From NCBI GenBank assembly GCA_031277235.1, contig JAITMT010000414.1:1-5643 (forward strand): 5,643 bases of DNA. The letters run 5' to 3'. The stretch is from Tannerella sp. Its GTDB lineage: Bacteria; Bacteroidota; Bacteroidia; Bacteroidales; Tannerellaceae. The translations under genes were made by a program, and so were the position numbers. The notes beneath the pieces are model-generated. The model saw nothing but the letters and a program-made list of their open reading frames with translations, was not told the origin of the DNA and did no database searches. Positions 1-4,336 of the stretch are shown here, piece by piece; positions within the stretch are counted from its first letter, which is position 1; each line of letters opens with the position of its first letter.

Positions 1-1
1 T

Positions 2-136
2 GCCTACGAAAATCTGAAACTGTACAGCGACGCCGTAAAAATTTATACGACCATCAAGGAAAAACATGCTGCTTCGATGGAAGCCGGTGATATTGAGAAA
101 TATATTATTCGGGCGCAAACGCTGGCAAACCAATAA
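2..136 (+). CDS. C-terminal end of a probable tetratricopeptide-repeat protein (5' truncated)
   Basis: The reading frame is open from the window edge to a TAA at 134-136 and encodes the last 44 residues of a protein (AYENLKLYSDAVKIY... to ...AQTLANQ). The segment looks helical. The pattern Y-x-x-A-V-K-I-Y-x-x-I-K-E-K, followed by a 'DIEKYIIRA' tail, resembles the last helices of a TPR-like protein. Proteins of this kind often lie directly upstream of ribH in Bacteroidales genomes (from memory, not checked here). The stop overlaps the ribH start in the sequence TAATG, so the two genes are probably co-transcribed and translationally coupled. No catalytic motif is visible, and the molecular role (scaffold or periplasmic/membrane-associated TPR protein) cannot be decided from this fragment. 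It is clearly coding, given the good codon structure and clean junction, but the family call is an inference. Confidence 0.65.
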   Translation, partial: AYENLKLYSDAVKIYTTIKEKHAASMEAGDIEKYIIRAQTLANQ

Positions 137-621
137 TGGCGACCTCCTTATCTTCTCTCGATTTGAATCACGTTCCCGACGCATCGAAAATGCGCTTGGG
201 TATTGTTGTTACCGAATGGAACAGTTTCATTACGAACAAGTTACTGGACGGTGCGTACGGGGCGTTGCGAAAGTACGGCGTTGCCGACGATAATATCCAG
301 ATATTCAAGGTTCCCGGAAGCATCGAACTGACGTTCGGAGCGCAGCAGTTGATAAAATACGGCGATGTGGATGCCGTGATTGTTCTGGGCTGCGTCATCA
401 GAGGTGGAACGCCACATTTCGACTATGTTTGCGACAGCGTAACGCAGGGAATCACCGAATTGAACGCCACGCAGGATATTCCCGTCATATTTGGCGTTTT
501 AACGACTGATAATCAGGAACAGGCGGAAGAACGCGCCGGCGGGAAATTGGGAAACAAAGGCGAAGAATCTGCAATTTCCGCAATAAAAATGATAGATTTT
601 GTTTGCAAAGTTAAAAAATAG
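136..621 (+). CDS. ribH: 6,7-dimethyl-8-ribityllumazine synthase (lumazine synthase)
   Basis: RibH condenses 5-amino-6-(D-ribitylamino)uracil with 3,4-dihydroxy-2-butanone 4-phosphate to give 6,7-dimethyl-8-ribityllumazine. This is the penultimate step of riboflavin synthesis, in the cytoplasm. At 161 residues the length is normal. Family motifs appear in order: E27-W28-N29 (aromatic residue stacking on the pyrimidine), P60-G61-S62-I63-E64 (usually PGSFE or PGAFE; Ile replaces the aromatic), G85-C-V-I-R-G-G-T92-P-H94-F-D-Y (phosphate-binding Thr and the catalytic His94), and G120-V-L-T-T-D, then E128-Q-A-E-E-R133-A-G with the conserved phosphate-contacting Arg, and K137-L-G-N-K-G. The ATG at 136 is chosen over Met19 because Bacteroides RibH proteins carry a similar extension of about 18 residues and because it overlaps the upstream stop. 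The last codons contain the -33 box of the tRNA promoter. Other riboflavin genes are not adjacent, so ribH sits apart from a rib operon here. Confidence 0.97.
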   Translation: MATSLSSLDLNHVPDASKMRLGIVVTEWNSFITNKLLDGAYGALRKYGVADDNIQIFKVPGSIELTFGAQQLIKYGDVDAVIVLGCVIRGGTPHFDYVCDSVTQGITELNATQDIPVIFGVLTTDNQEQAEERAGGKLGNKGEESAISAIKMIDFVCKVKK

Positions 622-632
622 TCGTACCTTTG
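602..632 (+). promoter_or_regulatory. Bacteroidota-type promoter for the tRNA-Tyr/tRNA-Gly unit, inside the ribH 3' end
   Basis: A TTTG (-33 box) at 602-605 is followed after exactly 19 bases by TACCTTTG at 625-632, a full match to the Bacteroidota -7 consensus TAnnTTTG. The predicted start of transcription is near 639, giving a leader of about a dozen bases before tRNA-Tyr. The -33 box lies within the last codons of ribH, and the -7 box begins 3 bases after the ribH stop codon. The -33 box is part of the palindrome TTTGCAAA. Confidence 0.8.
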
Positions 633-651
633 CACCGCATTTTGAAAAAAG

Positions 652-737
652 GGGCAGTTACCAGAGTGGCCAAATGGGGCAGACTGTAAATCTGCTGGCA
701 ATCGCCTACGGTGGTTCGAATCCATCACTGCCCACCA
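652..737 (+). tRNA. tRNA-Tyr, anticodon GTA, with encoded CCA
   Basis: A class II tRNA folds cleanly. The acceptor stem GGGCAGT (652-658) pairs with ACTGCCC (727-733), with discriminator A734 and an encoded CCA at 735-737. The D stem is CCA 661-663 with TGG 675-677. The anticodon stem GCAGA (679-683) pairs with TCTGC (691-695) around loop CTGTAAA, placing GTA at 686-688. The long variable arm (696-709) has a GGC/GCC stem, as expected for tRNA-Tyr. The T stem GGTGG (710-714) pairs with CCATC (722-726) around TTCGAAT. It decodes UAU and UAC. It is the first gene of a two-tRNA unit driven by the promoter at 602-632. Confidence 0.97.
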
Positions 738-775
738 AAAGATTTGAGAATTAATTTTCAAATTCTCAAATCTTT
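738..775 (+). repeat. Perfect 15-bp AT-rich inverted repeat between the two tRNA genes
   Basis: AAAGATTTGAGAATT (738-752) is the exact reverse complement of 761-775, with an 8-base loop (753-760). Only 3 of the 15 pairs are G-C. The hairpin starts on the base after the encoded CCA of tRNA-Tyr. Nine bases after the stem there is a run of ten T (785-794) ending immediately before tRNA-Gly. The distance from stem to T-run is too long for a standard intrinsic terminator. A processing site (RNase III or tRNA 3' trimming barrier) or a leaky terminator are possible roles. The repeat is seen directly; the function is inferred. Confidence 0.75.
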
Positions 776-794
776 AAATACTGATTTTTTTTTT

Positions 795-867
795 GCGGAA
801 GTAGCTCAGTCGATAGAGCATTAGCCTTCCAAGCTGAGGGTCGCGGGTTTGAGCCCCGTCTTCCGCT
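795..867 (+). tRNA. tRNA-Gly, anticodon TCC
   Basis: The acceptor GCGGAAG (795-801) pairs with CTTCCGC (860-866), with discriminator T867 as usual for bacterial tRNA-Gly. The D stem is GCTC (804-807) with GAGC (816-819). The anticodon stem TTAGC (821-825) pairs with GCTGA (833-837) around CTTCCAA, placing TCC at 828-830. The T stem GCGGG (843-847) pairs with CCCGT (855-859). It decodes GGA and GGG. CCA is not encoded (the next bases are CGC), unlike the neighbouring tRNA-Tyr. There is no TAnnTTTG box between the two tRNAs, so it is probably co-transcribed with tRNA-Tyr and released by processing. Confidence 0.97.
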
Positions 868-875
868 CGCATTTC

Positions 876-911
876 AAACCGCTTGATAACAGATTGTTGA
901 GCGGTTTTTTT
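876..911 (+). terminator. Intrinsic terminator of the tRNA unit
   Basis: AAACCGCT (876-883) pairs perfectly with AGCGGTTT (900-907), and weaker T-G and A-T pairs extend inward. The stem runs directly into a T-tract (905-911). It lies 8 bases past tRNA-Gly and is oriented for plus-strand transcription. On the minus strand the stem is not followed by a T-run, so it would not stop transcripts coming from glmM. Confidence 0.85.
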
Positions 912-1150
912 ATGCATTGTATCCTTTGTTTTTTAGCAGATTACAAATCCGTTGCGACGGGATGAAAAGAAGTTTTGTATGACAGTGAAGAAAGCACACC
1001 GTTTTTACGGGCAATCAATATCCAAAACAAAAACGAATGTTTTTATAAATATATCCATCCGCTTAACGATATTCGGAGTCATTATTTATTTACAAAATTC
1101 CCAAATTTCAAATTAAAGGAATAAGTAACCTTCTCAAGGAAAACGCTTTC
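912..1150. other. Intergenic region between the tRNA terminator and the end of glmM; no gene supported
   Basis: These 239 AT-rich bases separate converging transcription units. The longest plus-strand frame with an ATG (979-1116, 45 codons) has no promoter box, no ribosome-binding signal and no recognisable family, so it is not called. A short imperfect hairpin lies at 947-963 (ATCC-GT / AC-G-GGAT, loop TGCG). For the glmM operon, which runs leftward into this gap, only weak terminator candidates exist. One is a 6-bp stem AGGAAA/TTTCCT (1137-1152) that overlaps the glmM stop codon. The other is a 5-bp stem CGAAT/ATTCG (1034-1038 with 1071-1075), which on the minus strand runs straight into TTTTTGTTTT. 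The stretch at 1098-1114 is another Bacteroidota-style 'CAAATTTCAAAT' spacer. Confidence 0.6.
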
Positions 1151-2536
1151 CTAACACAATTCTTTGATTATTGCAATCATCTCATTACCAAGTTCCTCCG
1201 CTTCCTTGAGCGTGTGTGCTTCGGCATAAATACGGATGATAGGTTCGGTATTGCTTTTGCGAAGATGCACCCACTTGTCCGGAAAATCTATCTTGACGCC
1301 GTCAATATCAGTTATATCGTAAGCCTCAAACTTCTCCTTAACCTTCAACAGAATATGATCAACATCTATTTCGGGCGTTAATTCTATCTTCTGTTTGGAA
1401 ATAAAATATTGCGGATAGGAAGATTTTAATTCGCTGACTTTCTGATTTTTATTGGCTAAATACGTCAAAAACAGCGCAATCCCTACCAACGCATCGCGCC
1501 CGTAATGACTTTCGGGATAAATCACGCCGCCGTTGCCTTCGCCGCCGATAACAGCCTGAGTTTCTTTCATTTTGGCAACTACGTTTACTTCGCCTACCGC
1601 CGCCGCATGATAACTGCCGCCGTATTTTTGGGTAACGTCCCGCAATGCGCGACTGGAACTCAGATTGCTGACCGTATTTCCAGGCGTTTTCGAAAGCACG
1701 TAATCGGCAACGGCGACCAGCGTATATTCCTCGCCAAACATTTCGCCGTTTTCGCACACAACTGCCAGCCTGTCCACGTCAGGATCCACCACAAAACCCA
1801 CGTTCGCCTTGGCGTGCGTCATCAGTTGCGAAATTTCCGTCAGATTTTCGGGAACCGGTTCGGGATTGTGCGAAAAATTACCGTGCGGATTGCAGTGCAA
1901 CTTGAATATCTCCTTGACTCCCAGTGCATACAGTAAATCGGGAATAATAACTCCGCCCACCGAATTGACACAATCTATGGCAACGCGAAATTTTGCAACC
2001 TTAATAGCCTCAACATCAACCAATTTCAATCTCAATACCATATCAATATGGCGTTCCTTATAGCGGGAATCGGTAATAATTTTGCCCATATTTTCTATCG
2101 TAGCATATTCAAACGCTTCTTTTTCAGCAATTTCAAGTACTTGCTTTCCTTCCCGGTCGTTCAGAAATTCGCCCTTTTCGTTGAGCAATTTCAGGGCGTT
2201 CCATTGTTTGGGATTGTGGCTTGCCGTGATGATAATACCGCCGCAAGCGCCTTCCATCGTTACGGCAAGTTCGGTCGTGGGCGTCGTTGCCATGTCAATA
2301 TCTACGACGTTGAAACCCATGCCGTTCAGTGTTCCGATCACGATATTTTTAACCATCAAGCCCGATATGCGCGCATCGCGTCCTACTACTATCTTGTTGG
2401 TATTCAAGGTAGTAGTCTGCCGAACAAAGGTAGCGTACGCCGAAACAAACTTTACAATTGTCAGAGGATTAAGCCCTTCGTCGGGCTTGCCGCCTATCGT
2501 TCCCCGGATGCCCGAAATTGATTTTATGAGTGTCAT
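1151..2536 (-). CDS. glmM: Alpha-D-phosphohexomutase, probable phosphoglucosamine mutase
   Basis: The protein (461 residues) interconverts hexose 1- and 6-phosphates. The likely reaction is glucosamine-6-P to glucosamine-1-P, which feeds UDP-GlcNAc for peptidoglycan and lipid A in the cytoplasm. The four superfamily signatures are intact: catalytic phosphoserine loop T104-A-S106-H-N-P109; metal-binding D251-P-D253-V-D255-R256; sugar-binding loop G331-G-E-G-N-G-G337; and phosphate-binding R426-K-S-N-T-E-P432. The N-terminus (S8-G-I-R-G-T13) is also typical. The sugar loop GEGNGG and the RKSNTEP loop differ from classical bacterial GlmM (GEGSGH, RPSGTEP) and look more like the archaeal-type GlmM family commonly found in Bacteroidota. 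Phosphomannomutase or phosphoglucomutase activity therefore cannot be excluded. It is the last gene of the leftward operon, starting 14 bases after the lipoprotein stop. The upstream sequence is A/T-rich without a Shine-Dalgarno, as usual for this phylum. The mutase family call is firm; the substrate is inferred. Confidence 0.9.
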   Translation of the reverse strand: MTLIKSISGIRGTIGGKPDEGLNPLTIVKFVSAYATFVRQTTTLNTNKIVVGRDARISGLMVKNIVIGTLNGMGFNVVDIDMATTPTTELAVTMEGACGGIIITASHNPKQWNALKLLNEKGEFLNDREGKQVLEIAEKEAFEYATIENMGKIITDSRYKERHIDMVLRLKLVDVEAIKVAKFRVAIDCVNSVGGVIIPDLLYALGVKEIFKLHCNPHGNFSHNPEPVPENLTEISQLMTHAKANVGFVVDPDVDRLAVVCENGEMFGEEYTLVAVADYVLSKTPGNTVSNLSSSRALRDVTQKYGGSYHAAAVGEVNVVAKMKETQAVIGGEGNGGVIYPESHYGRDALVGIALFLTYLANKNQKVSELKSSYPQYFISKQKIELTPEIDVDHILLKVKEKFEAYDITDIDGVKIDFPDKWVHLRKSNTEPIIRIYAEAHTLKEAEELGNEMIAIIKELC

Positions 2537-2550
2537 TTTTGATAATTTTT

Positions 2551-3174
2551 TTAATAGAAAATGTATTTTACCCTGTCAAAATATATCGGGATATACCTGT
2601 AAGGATCGGACGAGGACTGGAAAGTACTGCACAAGCCGAAATTGTTCACTTCGGCATAAGCCGGCACTATCATTTTTATAACAGCGCTGTCGCCGACATA
2701 TTGCAATACATCCTCAAAAGCCATGCCAAACAGATAATAATAGGAATCATAGGCGACACTGTGCGCCTGCACAACATTGTATGCCGAACCGTACTTAAAT
2801 TCCATCGGATAATCGGTGTTTACGAACGTATCAAATGTCTCAAGAGAATCGGGAGAATAAAAATACTCGCCGCTCGCCCGCACCAGCAAAGTCGTCACGT
2901 TGGCTACTGCACGCTGTCCGTTGCCCGAATCCACGACATTCAAAAAAACACCGTTTGACAACTCAACAAACTGATTATCTTTGAATACGCCATTTGCCGG
3001 AAAATTTTTTAACACCTCGATATTTTTTTCTGCAATGATTCGATCCACAATTTTTCGCTCGTCTCTCTTTTTCTCTTCAAAGGAGGGATAATCCTCGCCG
3101 CCGCATGAAATAAAACCTGCAACGCTACAAACATAACATACTAATAATAAGATTTTTACATTCTTTGTTTTCAT
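2551..3174 (-). CDS. Small lipoprotein with FKBP-like pattern, DUF4827-like
   Basis: This 207-residue protein is probably anchored in a membrane facing the periplasm. The N-terminus has basic residues (K2, K4, K7), a hydrophobic stretch (I8-I22) and a lipobox-like F21-I-S-C24, so Cys24 is the likely lipidated residue. It is followed by G-G-E-D, which fits the acidic start of many Bacteroidota lipoproteins. A charged helix comes next (about 31-57, EEKKRDERKIVDRIIAEK). The remaining 140 residues resemble an FKBP domain in their order of elements: 'NGVFLNVVDSGNGQ', 'LLVRASGEYF...ETFDTF', 'AFEDVLQYVGDSAVIKMIVPAYAE', and the final 'YIPIYFDRVKYIFY'. The catalytic aromatic pocket of FKBP prolyl isomerases is not obvious. 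Family membership (DUF4827) and the FKBP resemblance come from remembered family features and need a profile search. It lies 18 bases after nrnA and 14 before glmM, so it is surely co-transcribed. The function is unknown. Confidence 0.85.
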   Translation of the reverse strand: MKTKNVKILLLVCYVCSVAGFISCGGEDYPSFEEKKRDERKIVDRIIAEKNIEVLKNFPANGVFKDNQFVELSNGVFLNVVDSGNGQRAVANVTTLLVRASGEYFYSPDSLETFDTFVNTDYPMEFKYGSAYNVVQAHSVAYDSYYYLFGMAFEDVLQYVGDSAVIKMIVPAYAEVNNFGLCSTFQSSSDPYRYIPIYFDRVKYIFY

Positions 3175-3192
3175 ATCATTTTTTTAGTTGAA

Positions 3193-4221
3193 TCAATAAT
3201 TATTCGGATTGAGTTTCGCCAATCCTTCTTCAAAAGTTTTTACTGCATCTTCGAGCGAACCGTAAAACTCGCCGCCCGAAGCATTTTTATGTCCACCGCC
3301 GCTAAAGAACTGTGTAGCAAACCGGTTGCACGGAAAATTGCCTGTTGAGCGGAAAGATATTTTCTTCATGTTCGTTTCTTCGCGGATAAACGCCGAAAAC
3401 TCTATTCCGGCAATGCTAAGCGGCAGATTTACAAATCCTTCCGTATCTCCGCTCTTGTAACGGAAACGGTTCAGTTCTCCCTGTGTCAACGTGAACAGCG
3501 CCGTTTTTTTGTCCCGGTAAATTTTCAGTTTTTCGTACAGCACATAGCCCATCAGACGCAAACGCTGTTCCGAATACACCTGATTCACTTTCCGGTAAAT
3601 TTCGTCCTTGTCAATTCCTTTTCTGATTAACTCACTGATTATCACGTATATCTCTGTGTTGTTAGAATTGTAAGTGAACGACCCCGTATCGGTCATCATA
3701 CCTGTATAAAGACATTCACTTGTCTGTCTATCAAGCAAATCCACCGAACCCAGCGAACATATAATCCGAAACAGCAATTCGCTCGTCGAACTCATGTCAG
3801 GATAGGAAATGGCAAGATCACAGAAATTGTCTGGCTCTAAATGATGGTCTATCAGCACTTTACGGGCATCGGCAGCCGCCAGCACCGAATCCATGCGCCC
3901 TACCCGTCTGATGGCGTTGAAATCGAGGCAAAAAATCAAATCTGCCTCCCGAATCAACTGCGCTCCAAAATCCTTAAACTTGTTAAACTCAATGATATCC
4001 CCGGCTCCGGGCATCCATCTTAAAAATGCGGGATACTCGTTCGGAACAATCACTTTGATGGATTTTTTATCAAACGTATTCAAATAATGATACAGCGCGA
4101 GCGAGGAACCGACGGCGTCTCCGTCGGGCAATTCATGCGTAACTATCACGATATTATCGCCTTCGTCAATCATTGCCCGCAACTTCTGTATCTTCTCGTT
4201 GTCTATTTTTTTTGTAATCAT
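3193..4221 (-). CDS. nrnA: DHH/DHHA1 family phosphoesterase, NrnA-like (nanoRNase / pAp phosphatase)
   Basis: The protein (342 residues from the ATG at 4221) belongs to the cytoplasmic DHH phosphoesterases that degrade 2-5-nt RNAs or pApA and dephosphorylate pAp using two Mn2+ ions. Motifs, numbered from this start, are T28-H29-E-L-P-D33-G-D35-A-V-G-S (motif I), F97-C-L-D100-F-N (motif II), D125-H126-H127 (the namesake motif III), M175-M-T-D178-T-G-S-F (motif IV), and G308-G-G-H311-K-N-A-S-G-G (DHHA1 substrate-binding motif). All metal ligands appear present and the length is typical. A longer frame with a TTG start at 4242 exists, but that TTG lies inside the operon's -7 box (TATATTTG, 4247-4240). 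It would precede the transcription start, so the ATG at 4221 is preferred. It is the first gene of the leftward operon with the lipoprotein and glmM. The NrnA symbol reflects family, not a proven substrate. Confidence 0.92.
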   Translation of the reverse strand: MITKKIDNEKIQKLRAMIDEGDNIVIVTHELPDGDAVGSSLALYHYLNTFDKKSIKVIVPNEYPAFLRWMPGAGDIIEFNKFKDFGAQLIREADLIFCLDFNAIRRVGRMDSVLAAADARKVLIDHHLEPDNFCDLAISYPDMSSTSELLFRIICSLGSVDLLDRQTSECLYTGMMTDTGSFTYNSNNTEIYVIISELIRKGIDKDEIYRKVNQVYSEQRLRLMGYVLYEKLKIYRDKKTALFTLTQGELNRFRYKSGDTEGFVNLPLSIAGIEFSAFIREETNMKKISFRSTGNFPCNRFATQFFSGGGHKNASGGEFYGSLEDAVKTFEEGLAKLNPNNY

Positions 4222-4239
4222 TTTCTCTGAAATAATCTG

Positions 4240-4270
4240 CAAATATAATACAAATTAAAAAAAATACAAA
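4240..4270 (-). promoter_or_regulatory. Promoter of the nrnA-lipoprotein-glmM operon
   Basis: Reading the minus strand, TTTG (4270-4267) is followed after exactly 19 bases by TATATTTG (4247-4240), a full match to the Bacteroidota -33/-7 consensus with the same spacing as the tRNA promoter in this window. The predicted transcription start is near 4233, leaving a very short leader of about a dozen bases before the ATG at 4221. No CAAAnnTA complement (a minus-strand -7 box) was seen in the two gaps between operon genes, which fits a single transcript. Confidence 0.8.
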
Positions 4271-4286
4271 ATTTTCACTACCTTTG
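4255..4286 (+). promoter_or_regulatory. Promoter of pgk
   Basis: TACCTTTG at 4279-4286 matches the -7 consensus TAnnTTTG and is identical to the tRNA promoter's -7 box. The place where a -33 TTTG is expected (about 4255-4259) reads TTAAA, so the upstream element is poor and lies inside the spacer of the divergent nrnA promoter. The predicted transcription start is near 4293, giving a 5' leader of about 44 bases that is A-rich just before the ATG. Confidence 0.7.
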
Positions 4287-4336
4287 CCCTTTCATTTGAA
4301 GAAAGGGAAAAGATCATTAATTAAACATATAATAGT

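Noticed and set aside
66..293. Plus-strand frame of 75 residues overlapping the TPR end and ribH
   Set aside because: It is out of frame with two supported genes, and its Arg-rich, Cys-rich composition is typical of a shadow frame.
513..761. Minus-strand frame of 82 residues containing 'MDSNHRRRLPADLQS'
   Set aside because: This is the antisense translation of tRNA-Tyr and the ribH end. The 'WAVMDSNHRRRLPADLQS' type of peptide is a well-known annotation artefact of tRNA genes.
652..911. tRNA pair as an integration (att) site for a mobile island
   Set aside because: No integrase gene and no direct repeat of a tRNA 3' end are visible in the window.
918..928. TATCCTTTG as a promoter -7 box
   Set aside because: It has three instead of two bases between TA and TTTG, no suitable -33 partner was noted, and no gene follows.
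979..1116. Plus-strand frame of 45 codons with a hydrophobic stretch in its second half
   Set aside because: It has no promoter box, no ribosome-binding signal and no family resemblance, and its composition is that of AT-rich spacer DNA. It most likely arises by chance.
1505..2681. Several long plus-strand frames (143, 157 and 199 residues) opposite glmM
   Set aside because: They are antisense shadows of a gene with all catalytic motifs intact. Their products are low in recognisable domains and have no promoter.
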